Below the pieces are notes generated by a model that saw only the letters and a list, made by a program, of their open reading frames with translations, was not told the origin of the DNA and did no database searches. From Theobroma cacao (Eukaryota; Streptophyta; Magnoliopsida; Malvales; Malvaceae): a DNA stretch of 64,000 bases. Positions within the stretch are counted from its first letter, which is position 1, and every line of letters starts with the position of its first letter. The position numbers were made by a program, and so were the translations under genes. This document shows positions 1 to 12,283 of the stretch, in pieces. The DNA lies in NCBI RefSeq assembly GCF_000208745.1, contig NC_030851.1, positions 23,562,009-23,626,008 on the forward strand. The letters are read 5' to 3'.

Positions 1-1040
1 ATCTTATCATTCTTAAATTTAAGTTCAAGCAATCCAGAAACAAGATTTATTCTCATTAATTTTGAGATAGTATGCATGCTTGCATGTCCAAGTCTTCTAT
101 GCCATAACCAACTATCATTTTCATCATTTATCATAAGACATGTCTCACAATCATGCTCAAGATCTTCAAGAAATATAACAGACATATTCTTGATTCTTTT
201 TCCTATGAATGAAATTTTATTGGTACTAATGTCTATCACTTCTCATTTATATGAATCAAAACATACCTTAAAGCCTTTATCACACAATTGGCTGATACTT
301 AATAGATTGTGCTTCAAACCTTTAACAAATAGCACATGATTAATTTAAGCATGAGAATTCTTACCAATAGTTCCTATACCATGAATTCTACCTTTTGAAT
401 CATCTCCAAATGATACAATACCTCCTTTTTTCTTGTCCAGTTGAACAAACAATATTTCGTTTCTAGTTATGTCTTGAGCAGCCACTATCCATATACCATG
501 GTTGCTTCTGCTTCAGTTGAGCTCTTGAACATATGTCTTCTTGGTTTGGCTCAACCTGCAAGATAGATTTTCAATTTTTCCTAACAGGTACCCAAACCTT
601 GATGGGTCTTTAAAGGTTAGCTGCTACATAAGATTCTTTTGGAACCCAAATCATTTTTGTTTTCTGCGTGCTTCTTCTTCTATAATAGTCATAAGATGGA
701 TGACTAAGTTTATCACAAACATAACATCTACATGAGAAATTATTAGAATTTTTCTTAAAATATGTGGTTTTTCTTGATTTTTTTTATCAAACTCTTAAGA
801 CCAGTATTTTCATCAATTGCTTTTTGCAAAGCTTCAGTTCTGTTATCCAATTCCAATTTTAGAACTTCAAAATCTATTTTTGAATGTTCTAATTCAGTTT
901 GAAGAAAATTTCTTTGTTCAAAAATAGAGTTGAGCTCATGTCTTATCTTTTCCAAATTATTTTCAAGAGATGTAGTCTTTCTTTTTAAAGCCTTATATTC
1001 TGATGCCAGCTTTTCAAACTCATCATAGAGGCATTCATAT
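1..1040 (-). pseudogene. Sirevirus-type copia A: gag C-terminus, protease and GAG-pre-integrase fragment
   Basis: Reading the minus strand downward from 1040 gives a coiled-coil gag tail, a degraded zinc knuckle (about 670-740), a protease active site DSGCSR at 489-472, and the GAG-pre-integrase block with WLWHRRLGH near 85-130. The same order appears in copia B at 26040-27080, so this is a related but separate copy. Copia protease cleaves the gag-pol polyprotein; the pre-integrase block carries the integrase zinc-binding histidines. Stops and frameshifts break the frame. The fragment is cut at 1040 by a solo LTR, resumes at 4018, and runs off the left window edge, so the rest of pol is not visible. 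Confidence 0.88.
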
Positions 1041-4017
1041 TGTCAAGCCCAACTCTATAATATGTTTGTTTTATCATTCTTACATAAGAATGCATGTTTA
1101 CTTAATGGGGTACCTCAGAAATCATTAAAGGATGGTATTGTACCAAATGGTACAATTAAGTTAAATTAAGCCTCAAACTAGTCCAAATAGAGATTTTAAG
1201 ATGAAATTGAGAATTTTAAAACCCCATAATGACTTAAAATAGTGATTTGGAGTTCGAGAACAGATTTGGAGTCAAATTGGAATTTTCATGATCCAAGGGC
1301 AAAATGGTCATTTTGCCACCCAAGGTTAAGATGTGAGTGTTGGATGAAATTGTTGACTAAGATTGATCATTTGGAGTATAATTTGAGTTTGAGAAGTGAA
1401 GAATCTTAATTCTGATGTTTTTTCTAGGATAAGGGCAAAATAGTCATTTTGCCACCCTAAGGGCAAAATTGTAATTTTGCACCACCCAACATTTGTCCAA
1501 CACATGAATTTCACCCATTATTATCATGGATAATTGAAGGATTTTATGTGGTGGAGAAAGAAAACTTCATAGTTAAGAATTTAAAAATGGACCAATGGTA
1601 AGGTGACAAGTGTCAAGCTTTTATTTCTTTAATATTTTCCTTTATAAAGCCAATTTGAACTCTTCCACATTCATTATTATGGCCGGCTAAAGCAAGAACA
1701 AAGGAAGAAAAGAAAGAACAAAAACCCTCTTGTGAAATTGGTGGATTTCAAGTAATCAAGCAATCAAAGGTAAAATTTCTTGACTTTGACTTGTGATCTA
1801 CCTTTCCCATACATTCTTTTGCATTTGCCATGGTTGAATCACATGATTTCATGATGGGTCTCTTGCTGGCCAAACACTTAGAGAGAGATTTTGATGGTTG
1901 TTTTGATTAGATTTTAAGATATTCTAGTATTTTTAGTTGATTGGTGATGTGTAGCATGAAAATCAAGCAAGAAAAATTCATGTTCTTCCATAACCCTCAT
2001 TGGTCGAATTCTCCATGTGGAATATTGATAATGATTTTATTTTATTTCAAGTGAATTGGTTAGGAAATGATGAATTACGGTGAGAAAATCAAGTAGGAAA
2101 AATCACAGTATTGATGCACCCACCATGGCCGAAATTCTCAAGAGAAAATGTGAAGATGATTTTGCTAAATTTTATGCTATTTGACTTGTGTTTGATGGTT
2201 TGGAGAATTGGAAGAAAAATGGAGTTAATTGGAGTTAAATTGGACATATTGGCCAATTAATCGGGTGATAGATCGAATTAGGCCAATACCATTTTATTTA
2301 GGTACATAATTGAATTTATATTGAACACCGTATTTAAATAGTTACCCGAGTATTTCACATCCCATTTCATGCATTAGTATAAAACCTGAATTGGTTTTAC
2401 AATGGTTTAGCACAAATGTAGTAAATGGCTTATTGTGCATTACGTCTAGGTGGTGAGCTTTCTAGCAAAAGTAAAAAGATAGTACCCGAGGATCAAGAAT
2501 CGAAGTACTCGGAATTCGACTCCCAAAATAGTGAGTAACCCTATTATCGTCTTAATTATCTAAAGTAGTTTTTATTTGTTTTTGTGATTTGATAGAAAAA
2601 TGAGTTTAAATGGTAAATCTTTATGTTTTATAAGCAAAATGTGATTAAATGAAATGATTTTATAAAATTGTCTTGAAATTGAAAGATGATTTTGAAAATG
2701 GAGTAATTGGAGACTAATTGTTGTGTTATAAATCATGGTTTGAATTGAATGGCTTATGATAATATTGGCATGAATGGTTGAATTGGTAAATGTGCTAAAA
2801 ATGTATGAACTATTGATTTGCCTTGAGAGGCTGTAAAATAAAATAATTGCCATGTCATGCTACCCGCAAATTTTATTGTATGGTGGGTTTAGCTTGTTGC
2901 AGTGGGCGGGTTTTGTGGACCAGCCTATTAGAAGGGCACAGAATCCCGTTATATTCTTACCTCGATCGAATAGGAACGTAGGGTAACTCCCAAGGTACAA
3001 CTTTAGAGTTCACTTCATGCCAAACCACCACGTCAGGGTGAACTCAGCCAACGCCAAGGAACGGCTATGTTTTTAAAATAAAAACATGATTTATGTGTAA
3101 ATGAATTTTTAAGAGCCTTGGCGGACTCGGTTGGGATAGTCCCAGGCCAAGGTATCCCTGATAACTGAGTATGAGAATGATTTTGGCAAGAGCCAAACTT
3201 TTAAGAAAATCATAAGCCTCGTTGTTTATTTTGGGTGAAATGAATCTATTTTATCTTATTAAAATGAATTCGAAATGTTATGGATCATTTTTATGCTAAT
3301 CTATTTTATCTGTCTTCATTTACTCAGCTTTAGATATTTTAGATGGTATTTGTTTACTCATGGGGATTATATAATCTCATCACCCTATTTTTCACCCATT
3401 TCAGGCTCAGGATAGTCGGTAGATAGCTCATTTCATTGAGGGCTACAGTTGGACTTGCGTCCTCAAAAATTGTAGGTTTACCGCTTCTGATACTTTTGGT
3501 TGTTCGTGCACCCATGTGTCACTGTAAATTAAATCTTATGCTTTGGTTATCTGTATTACAGTATGTATGAATTTATTTAGCTTTTACGCTACAAAAATTT
3601 TTTTACGGATATCTCTACAAAAATTATTTTATAAGAAAATAGAATATTTTATTGAATATTTTTATTATATTCAAATAGTAATCATTTCACTTTTAATGAA
3701 TGTTTTAGATATCTAAACTTATTTTCGGTTATGAAATGTGTAAATTTCTCTCATATACTATGTTTTAGTTGGTTTTGAAATGTTTAGAAAAAATGACCAA
3801 AATACCCTTGTGTAGTTGAAATTTCTCTTTGACTGTTTTTGCATTGAAATTGGTTTATATCACTTTAAAACATGATTTTAGTAACTAATACTCATAGGGG
3901 AAGCGAGAAAACTGATGTTAAGCCTTGCGAGATTTTGATTAGCATTCTAGGTAATGAATGTCTATCGGGACATCGTGGCGATTGTCACGGGCTCGATGGA
4001 AGTTTCAGGTCGTGACA
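1041..4017 (+). mobile_element. Solo LTR of a Ty3/gypsy element (family G), inserted in copia A
   Basis: The block starts TGTCAAGCCC and ends GGTCGTGACA, giving TG...CA termini, and holds no coding domain, so I read it as a solo LTR of 2,977 bp. The flanks are CATAT (1036-1040) and CATTT (4018-4022), a 5-bp target duplication with one mismatch. Copia A gag sequence is split exactly at these points. The last ~130 bp (around 3900-4017) closely resemble the ends of gypsy C LTRs, but the 5' end differs, so this is a sister family. A reverse-oriented relative starts at 61679; positions 2572-2853 here match 62831-63094 there in reverse complement. Confidence 0.85.
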
Positions 4018-5146
4018 CATTTTCTTCTTAAATTTCATCAATTGAAATATCACAAGGAGCAGAAGATACCCCAAATTCATGATCTCTGGCCATCAAACAT
4101 AGGTTATCTCTTTCTTCCACTTTCTCTTCTTCAACATTTAAACTTAAAACATCACTATCAGACCAGGTTGCAGCCACCATAGCCTTCTTTGTTTTTCTAT
4201 TTTTCTTGAGAGTTGCCTCTTTCAGTAGGGGGCATTCTGATCTGAAGTGTGTAGGTTTCTTACACTCATAACATATTACATCTTCTTTCTTATTGGATTC
4301 ATTTTTATTTCTTAGTCAGCCTCTTATCTCTTTGTCCCATAAGTTTTCTGAATCTTCTTCCTACCATGGCTAATTCTTCATAATCATCACATGACAAATT
4401 ATCAAATTTTTCTTCAAGAGTGCTTGCATTAAGGCAATGCTTTTCTTTCTTTCTTTTGCTTCTCTCTTGTCTTCTTCTTCTTCTTCTTCCTTAAGTTCTA
4501 GCTTATGAGTGAAAAGAGACCTACATATTTCATCAAGAGTGATGACAGATAAATCCTTAGCTTCTCTAATGGCAGTCACTTTTGGCTTTCAAGTTTTAGG
4601 TAGGCTTCTAAAAAGTCTTTTCACTAGTTCATGTTCAGGGATTGGCTTACCTAATTAACTGAGTTTATTGATGATGTTAGTGAACCTATCAAGCATAATG
4701 GTGATATCTTCACCAGGTTCCATTTTGAACATTTCGTAATTGTGGGTTAAAAGAGCTATTTTGGACTCATTGACTTGTGAAGTCCCTTCATGGATAATTC
4801 TAAGTTTGTCCTACACTTCTTTTGTAGTGGTACAGCTTGACACTTTGTTAAACTCAATAGGAGTTAAAGCACAATGTAAAGTGTTTATTACCTTAAAGTT
4901 TTTTTGAATCTTTTTGGTTTCAACTTCAGTCCATTTAGTCCTTGGCTTAAGAATCATTTCATTGGTCACAACATTGATGGTCTAGGGGATAAAGGGTCCA
5001 TCAGTGATGGCATCCCACATTTCATAGTTTATTGCCCTTATGTAGATTAACATTCTAGTACTCCAATAGAGGTAGTTCGATCCATCAAACAAAGGTGGTC
5101 TATTTGTGGACTGTCCCTTAGCAACTATAGATTTTTGAAGAGCCAT
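4018..5146 (-). pseudogene. Copia A gag fragment (N-terminal half)
   Basis: The minus-strand ATG at 5146 opens a gag with the Sirevirus N-terminal pattern RPPLFDGSNYLYWSTRM. It continues through the gag helical region, an acidic Glu run (about 4470-4500) and the first zinc-knuckle region. The frame matches copia B gag (28242 downward) closely along its length but carries several in-frame stops, for example near 4980, 4815 and 4655. Gag forms the virus-like particle. The start was chosen because it aligns with the B start and lies just downstream of PBS and LTR. The fragment joins 1-1040 across the solo LTR. Confidence 0.88.
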
Positions 5147-5190
5147 TTAGATCTCCCTTAGGATGTTAAGCCTTAAGAATGAAGGATAGG

Positions 5191-5202
5191 CTTTGATACC
5201 AT
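5191..5202 (-). other. Primer-binding site of copia A
   Basis: The minus strand reads TGGTATCAAAGC, one mismatch from the TGGTATCAGAGC site used by initiator-Met tRNA primers. It sits 2 bp inside the 5' LTR edge (5205), the normal position for reverse-transcription priming. Confidence 0.85.
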
Positions 5203-5204
5203 TT

Positions 5205-6482
5205 GTTGGTCCCAAATAAATGTGCTAGATGGGGGGTGAATAACATCTTTTTGAATATTGCTAAACTTGACTTCTAATTGAAGGCAAGTTCAAGGTTAAT
5301 GATGACAAGTTAGATGTAAGATGAAGGAATGATTTAAGGAAGAATGAAATGAAAAATAAAACAGGGAAAACAATACAAAAAGATTTATAGTGGTTTGGTC
5401 AAAGACCTACATCCACTACCTTGATCTTCCAACCAAAGATTATTTAAACCAAATCACTATAAACGTGGAATTCCTAAGCTCCCACCAAGCTTTTACAATG
5501 GTTTTTCACATGCTCAGCCACAACCTTTAACAATGGTTTTTCTCGGGATCAACCAATACCCAAAACTAACTTTTCTTAGGCTGAGTTAAAATCTATACAC
5601 CCAATCAAGCTAACCCAAACTTGATCAATCCACTTAGAGTGACTCACACACTCTAAGTAATCAAGGAGAATATAAATAAAGGAGTACCTATCATCACCAA
5701 CCAAATCTAAATGGTACAAGATGAAATGCTTAACTTTATTACAAGGATTGGAGTGAAGTGCAAAAAGTATGCAGAGAGTTTTTGCTATTTTTGAGCTTTT
5801 TTTTATCTTGGAAACATCTAATCTTGTTCTTAGCTGTTGGGAGTGCCTTATATACTTGAAAAAACCAGCTCTGATGGGTGTTTGATAGTTTCTGATTGTT
5901 GGAAATAGTTTGGAGTCAATTCTAGCCATTAGTCTATCTTTTAGTATTCAAATTCAAATTTTCTAAGAGAGTGCTCTTAGTTGACTAACCGTACTTCTTA
6001 GTCGACTAAGTCTTTTCTATCTTCTAATCCCAATTTTTGGCAGTGAGCACTTAGTCGACTAACCATACTTCTTGGTCGACTAAGTCTTCTCTGTTTTCTG
6101 ATTGAAGTTTCTGACAGTGAGCACTAAATCGACTAACCATGCTTCTTGGTCGACTAAGTCTTCTCTGTTTTCTTATTGAAGTTTCTGGCAGTGAGCACTT
6201 AGTCAACTAACTATGCTTCTTGGTCAACTAAACCTTTTTTATTTTTGGATCGACCAACTTCATTTTTGAATTTTAGTTGACTAACTCCCCTAGTTATCTG
6301 ACTAAGAGGCTTTTGTGTTTTGTGGGTCAATTGTAGCTCCTTATTCTTATGAGTTTTGATATTTGTTTCTGAGTGATTAATTTATTAATGACATACATTT
6401 TTGTCTTGCACACTCAAGTAGTATAGTTAGACATAAATGTGTGGGAATGTTTTATTATCATTAAAAACTAATGGAGCCAACA
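5205..6482 (-). mobile_element. 5' LTR of Sirevirus-type copia A (minus orientation)
   Basis: The LTR is bounded by TGTTGG (5205) and CCAACA (6482), forming the copia terminal inverted repeat. Its length is 1,278 bp. It is homologous to the B LTRs (8436-9507, 28301-29373) at both ends but longer, because it carries an expanded tandem repeat at about 5960-6300. The PBS and gag lie directly downstream on the minus strand, so this is the 5' LTR. The partner 3' LTR is outside the window. Confidence 0.9.
5960..6300. repeat. 74-bp tandem repeat with TTAGTCGACTAA palindromes in copia A LTR
   Basis: The word CAGTGAGCAC recurs at 6041, 6115 and 6189, an exact 74-bp period. Each unit holds two variants of the palindrome CTTAGTCGACTAAG, with about ten variants across the block (for example near 5997, 6049, 6069, 6148). 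Copia B LTRs hold the same motif in two units spaced 65 bp (9150 and 9215). Clustered palindromes in LTRs are a reported Sirevirus feature; their role here is inferred, possibly promoter-related. Confidence 0.85.
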
Positions 6483-7639
6483 AATGTTGTTAGAATTTGT
6501 CTTTTAATTATCTTTTCACCTCTTCGTCCATAGAAAGGAAAGGAACATTCATAGCCTCCTCAGGAAGATAAATAATAATTATAATTATAATAATAGTAAT
6601 AATGATTGTAATGACAATATTAAAGAAGAAATTAAAATAATAAAAAGTATACTACTTTTAATTTTAAACTTTTTTTAAAAAAATAGTTTAAAAAAAGAAT
6701 TTGATTGGTTCGCCTAAAATGAAGTAAGATCATTTCAAACACCTACCAAATTTAGGAAGATTTAAAAGACATTGAAGAAAAGAAAACATGAATTTAAGAA
6801 CCATAAACAGGAAACACAAATATTATAATCTTCGTAGAAAACCAAAAAGCCAAACTATTTAGATTACAAACCTAGATATTAAACAGAACAATAAAGCGTG
6901 GATTGTATAAGTAACCAGAAAATAAATTAAAACCTTGAACCTTTTTCACATTTTCATCCATAGGAAGATGTTAGCATAAAAATTTAAGAAGGGAAGTTGG
7001 AAGAAATAACCCTCCTTGATAAAGACATTTTAAAAATGGGTATTAAAATAAATTTAACTATTTTTCGCCATATTTAGTTATGACTTGACAAAAATACCCT
7101 TAAAACTATTTCAAATAAATTAAACCATTCATCACAATTTCTCCCCATCTGTGCTTCCGATTTCTCTCTCTCACCATCCAACTCTTTCTAAATCTATCGA
7201 TTCTCTCTTTGGCATTCGTCTGTTATGCTCCCAGTTTCTCTCTCCCTCGCTTTTAAGATGCCAAGCAATGGTTTTGATGTGCTTGGGGTTGGTGGCTATT
7301 TGGGCAATTTGATTTTTAGTTATTTTGGATGAAACTAAAATGGTAGAAATGCTTACAAATGTTTGAAATAACTTTTAATTGGATCAATTTCAAACCTAAA
7401 TACCAATAAACTTAAGAATTTAAAGTTTATAAACTTAGGATTTCAAAGGGAATTTTTTTATTTTTAGTCCATATAAGTGTTTTAGATAAGAAAATTTGTG
7501 TTTGGTTTATGAAAACATGTTGAAAACACTTTAATCGATGCCAAATTATCAAAAAAAAAAATGAAGAGAGTTGAGAGGATTTAAAGTTTTGGTTTGAAAG
7601 TAACAACAACATTTTAAGCATTAAAGTGTAACAAAAATT
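6483..7639. other. Unassigned AT-rich sequence
   Basis: No coding domain, LTR end or RNA gene is recognised. It includes an (AAT/ATT)-rich stretch around 6570-6660. It may be old transposon debris between the two copia insertions. Confidence 0.5.
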
Positions 7640-8035
7640 TTTTGAACATGACATGTAACAACAATATTTTTCAACATGGCGTGTAACAATAACATTTTTT
7701 TCAACATGGTGTGTAATATGTTTTTGTACATGGCGTATAACAATAATATTTTTTTTCAACATGGCGTGTAACAACCTTTTTTAACCATGACGTATAACAT
7801 GTTTTTGTACATAACATGTAACAGCAATATTTTTTTTTCAACATGGTGTGTAACAACCTTTTTAACCATGGCGTGTAATATGTTTTTGTACATAGCGTAT
7901 AACAACAATATTTTCTTTTGACATGGCGTGTAACAACCTTTTTTAACCATGACGTGTAATATATTTTTGTTCATGGTATGTAACTATAACATTTTTTCAA
8001 CATGGCATGTAACATCGTGTAATCGCTTGTAACAT
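7640..8035. repeat. Minisatellite with 81-bp higher-order period
   Basis: Monomers of about 27 bp are built on CATGGCGTGTAACAA plus a T-rich spacer. The marker TTTTTGTACAT recurs at 7721, 7802, 7883 and 7964 (the last degenerate), giving three successive 81-bp steps. Each 81-bp unit therefore holds three diverged monomers. Because 81 is a multiple of 3, long repetitive minus-strand ORFs appear here; I take them as a by-product, not genes. Confidence 0.88.
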
Positions 8036-8430
8036 CATTAAGGGTAATTTTGTTCAACTTGACTAAAAATAGTTAAAATTATGGAGAGAGTTATTTCTAG
8101 AAATACCTTATATTTGAGGGTTAAAAAAAATTTTAACCAATCTAAAAAAGTTAAAAACCTAAAACCCAAAACAAAATAGTAAAAAAGTAGATTTTATAAA
8201 GAACCAAAAGGTAAATTAAAATTTTGTTCAAATTATACTTTTAGTCCTTATACTCAATAAAAATGTTAATTTAATACTTGTACAATAATCTGTGTCAATT
8301 AAGTCTTTGTGCTTTTCCAATTTGTCAATATATATAAGTCCAAAACCTAATATTGTTAAAATTTTACTATTAAGTGTGTCGACATGGCATTGACAATATT
8401 GATGTGACATTAACTATGTGTTGACATAAC
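8036..8430. other. Unassigned sequence left of copia B
   Basis: No gene is recognised. This sequence is the left half of the pre-insertion site of copia B; it continues at 29379 after one copy of ATTGA is removed. Confidence 0.5.
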
Positions 8431-8435
8431 ATTGA

Positions 8436-9507
8436 TGTTGGTCTCGATAATATGTGCTAGAATGGGGGTGAATAGTATAATTTGGCTCTTGACAAGATTA
8501 TAAAGTAATTTTCAAAACTTAAGAAAACAAAAATAGAGTATAAAATGCATAGCAATTTAGCGTGGTTCGGTCCAAAACCTACATCCACTACCTTGATTAT
8601 CCAACCAAGGACTTTCCCACAAATCCATTATGGACTGGTGAAATTCACAAGCTTTCACCAAGCTTTACAATGGCTTTTACCAGGCTCAACCAAAAACCTT
8701 TTACACTAGTTTTTCACGGGCTCAACTAAAACCCAATGTGGTTTTCCAAGGCTCAACCACAACCTACAACAATCAAGTTATCCCAAGCTTGAACAACTCT
8801 TTACAGTGACTCCCTCACTCTAAGAATACAAGAGAGTAATAAAGAAGTACTTATGATCACTTACTTGATCTAGATGGTACAAGATGAAGTGTTGAACTTT
8901 ATTACAAAGATTGTCGTTTAACTGCAATAAGGTGCAGTGAAGCTTTTCTAGTTTTTTCTACTTTCTATAGCTCAAATCTCATTCAAGGCTTCAAAAAACT
9001 TCTTTCTTATTGTTGGAAGACCCTTTTATACTTGGAGATGCAACTCTGATGGCAGTTTGGCAGTTTATATTCGTTGGAAATAGTTGAGGATGAGTTCTAG
9101 CCGCTAATCTATCTTGTAGTGCTCTAGTTCAAATTGCAGACAGAGAGCTCTTAGTCGACTAACTTGGTTGACAAGTTGGTTCTATTTCTGGTTCGCAAAT
9201 TCTGGCAGAGGGCACTTAGTCGACTGACTTGGTTGACTAAATTGGTTCTATTTCTCAAACTCTTTAGCCCACCATTTCTCCAATTTGAAATTTGGTCAAC
9301 CAATGTTCTTCCTTATTTCACCATTAAGCTTCCACCTTGTTATTTAGTTACATCTTATTGATTTTATCCCTTTTTTTCTTTCAAAAATACTCTTTGAAGA
9401 GTCAATAAATTAATTTCATATATTACTTTCCTGCACACTCAAGTAAAGGTATTAGACACACATAAATGGGAATGTTTTATTATCATCAAAAACTAATGGA
9501 GCCAACA
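8436..9507 (-). repeat. 3' LTR of copia B
   Basis: It starts TGTTGG and ends CCAACA, and matches 28301-29373 over its full length with scattered substitutions. It lies next to the polypurine tract at 9508, which makes it the 3' LTR on the minus strand. Two TTAGTCGACT palindrome units sit at 9150 and 9215. Confidence 0.93.
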
Positions 9508-9521
9508 ATCTCCCCCTTTTT
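9508..9521 (-). other. Polypurine tract of copia B, with extra PPT-like copies upstream
   Basis: The minus strand reads AAAAGGGGGAGAT immediately before the 3' LTR, the expected plus-strand primer. Further GGGGGAG-type copies lie at about 9601-9607 and 9618-9625. Repeated PPT-like motifs before the 3' LTR are described for Sireviruses. Confidence 0.85.
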
Positions 9522-9539
9522 GATGATGATAAAACATTC

Positions 9540-10360
9540 ATTGATTAACAGCATAGTGTCATTTTAATTCTTTTTAGTTTCTTGCAAAAATTGAGGATTG
9601 CTCCCCCTAAGTATAAGCTCCCCCTTAGTGTGTGCATATTTTGCTTATTTTATTTCAGTCAGTTTTATTCTTGTCATATAGAAAGTGATATTGTACATTT
9701 AAAGTATACATATGTTTAGCAACATAGAGTGATTTGCAGTAAGTAAGTATTAGCATATCATCATTAAACTTTCAGCTTTAAGTGTTGACATATTTTCACC
9801 ACTGTTCCAGCAGCTGTCAATAGTTTATTGATTTTAGATTTTGTTCACTTCATTTATGTTTCAATTGATATACTAATCATACCATCTATATCTATTTTCA
9901 AACAAAAATTATCCACAATGCCATAACAAAAATCATTTATTAACATGTAAATCAATATCAGCATAGCACCAGCAGATTTTGTTCATGACAGTCAAAATAC
10001 CAAAATAGCAAAATATCAGCAGACTTCAATTTTTAGCAATTAAGCGACATAGTCATATCAGCATTCATTTTTCACATACATCCACATAAATAACATAATT
10101 AAAACTGAGTGTTTAAGTGCCACCATGGCACAAATAACAGTTAATCAACAAGTATTTCGAAACTAGCCCTAGACTATTTTGCTTCCTATCTTCTATTTTT
10201 CTAAGTTCATTCATCTTTGATTCTATCTTCTTTCCTTTCCTAGGTTCCTTCCTGGTTCCTTTACCCTAACATTTTTTTTTTAAATTTATTCTCTAGTTCC
10301 TGGTTCTTGCACCCATTCTATTCTACTCCCCTTTTTTGTCAGCATCAAAGGGAGGGGCTT
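9540..10360. other. Non-coding spacer between env-like ORF and 3' LTR of copia B
   Basis: The stretch is AT-rich with no open frame of note. It contains the PPT-like copies at its left end and is otherwise featureless. Confidence 0.6.
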
Positions 10361-12283
10361 CTATTCATCTGATGTGTCAGAGGGTGAGGATTCAGTGTTG
10401 TAGAAAGGGTTGAGAGGAAAAGAAGAGGGCTCTCGGAGAGGGAACGACTATCTTGGGGAAGGTTCTGGTGAGGACTTGTCTAAGACATGGATTGGAGAGG
10501 AGGCTAAAACTGATCTGGATTTCTGTGCCAACCTGGAAGACTTTCTTTTCTTAAGAAAAGCTATCTTGGTTGCCATAATGTTCTTGCCTTTGGTTGGTAG
10601 TTTTGCCTCAATTGGTGGTGTTGCAGTGGCTTTGTCTTTCCTTGCTTTTATCTTTACTTTGGCAACTGATGCTGATTTCTTTCCTTTTCCTACACCTTCA
10701 CCATCCTTTTGAGTTTCTGTCCTAGCAGTGTCCTTTTCAGCTTGTCCTTCCTTAACCATTTGGTGGAAGATATCCATGATGGAAACTTCCTCTAAGTTTG
10801 GAGGAAAGGCCTGGTGTTTCTTTGTCTTTGAATTATTTTTGCTTTGAGGTTCAGGGAAGGGTGTTTTGGCTGGTTGATCAACCCCTTGGGGAGAGTCCTC
10901 AGTCTACAGAGCAAGACTGGCAGATTTGCGGGTGGAACCTTCAATCTGAATGCCAAAACTTCCAACATGAGAAGCAGATTTTTCTGCTAACTTAGCTAAA
11001 CTTTCAACACCTTGTTGTGCAGGTGCAGTGCTGGATGTGGCAGAACTGTTTGCAGCCTCAGGTTCAAATGGTATGTTTTCCTTCTCTTTCAGCTTGTTTT
11101 CCAACTCAGTGATTTTATCTTCCATTTTCTGAAGCTTCATTCCTTAGTCAGTCAGCTTACCATTAATCCTCACAAGCAAATTAAAAATCACTTCATTTGA
11201 AAATCTGAAGGGAGCTTCTCCAGGTTGAGCAAGTAGGCTATGTTCTTTTCTTAGACCAGTCTTGGAGGTTTTAATGAACATTTCTGCATCAAGTACATAC
11301 CCCATTTTAACTAAGTTACCAAAATGAATAGCTTGGTCTCTGGTTTTTACCAAGTCCATATCATACCTCTTTGCCCATATTCCATTCTTCTGCACAAGGG
11401 ATGTAATCACATTCCCATACGGCAGATTTACCTTATCAAGTTTATAGGCACTTCTCATTTTCTCAATCATAAATCTTCCCAAATTCAGAGACACTCCATT
11501 GAAAGCATGCTCCATCAGCCAAAGGTCTTGGAGGCTGATGTAGCTAAGGCTTCCACTTCTGCCTTGTATATTTGCTGCTATGAAATAGTGTAGAATTATG
11601 ATATGAGGGCTAGTTATCAAACTAGAATTACTTTTTGAAGAATATTTTTCTTTCCTTCTAGTGATGATCTCCCACAATGAGGAAGGATCATATTTTTCAG
11701 GCAGTTCAAATTCACCTTCTTCATACTCTATTTTTAACAGGTTCCCTAAATCCTCAGTAGTCACAATAAACTCTTTTCCATTTAGATAAACATTCAACCC
11801 ATCTTCTACATAATCATCAGAATCTATTAATTTTTTTCCTTTCAAAGCAATTCCAAAGTAAAACTTTTTGACCAGACTTGGACTATAAGACTTATTCTTA
11901 AAGGTGCTGTAACCTTTTAGTTTTAGTTCATCAAAGTACTCAGATAAACTAGTTTAGATTTCGACATTTTCCTCAAAACTCTTCCAATCAATAAACTTTC
12001 CACAAGAGATTGGTGCATTCTCGATGTTTTTGAATCTATACTCATGCAACTTATTCCTAAATTTTGAAGAAAAAGAACCGATACCTTTATGGAGTGAAGG
12101 CTTTGTATCTTTCTTCTTGCCAGTTTTCTGCTTCTTTTCTCTTAATTTCTCGGATATATCTTTCATTGAACCAGGCATGATTTTCAGTTTCTTCTTCAGA
12201 CTTTTAGTTCCTGATTCTTCCTCCATTGGCCTTTTCCTTTTCTTTTTCTCTGATATCTCTTTGCTTTGAAATGTTCTAGCCAT
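10361..12283 (-). pseudogene. Env-like third ORF of Sirevirus-type copia B, broken by internal stops
   Basis: A single minus-strand frame of 641 codons runs from the ATG at 12283 (MARTFQSKE) to a stop at 10361. It is interrupted by four in-frame stops, near 11954, 11142, 10905 and 10448. Features in order are a strongly basic Lys-rich N-terminus, a central globular part (11845-11200), a heptad-like segment (KITELENKLKEKEN, about 11115-11075), and a Ser/Pro/Lys-rich tail. I see no convincing signal peptide or membrane span. Position downstream of pol RNase H and overall size fit the env-like ORF reported for SIRE1-type elements, whose function is not established. It is not a host gene. The plus-strand ORFs here are shadows. 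Confidence 0.75.

Noticed and set aside
2572..2853. 93-codon minus-strand ORF, repeated at 62831-63094 on the plus strand, as a conserved peptide
   Set aside because: Both lie at the same place in related LTRs; the similarity comes from the shared LTR DNA, and no domain is recognised.
7427..7974. Repetitive minus-strand ORFs as a small gene family
   Set aside because: They are the translation of the 81-bp minisatellite, whose period is a multiple of three.
10410..10712. Plus-strand 100-codon hydrophobic ORF as a membrane protein gene
   Set aside because: It is the antisense shadow of the Lys/Ser-rich env-like tail on the minus strand.
11324..11593. Plus-strand ORF inside the env-like region
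   Set aside because: Antisense shadow of the minus-strand frame 11845-11144; no domain recognised.
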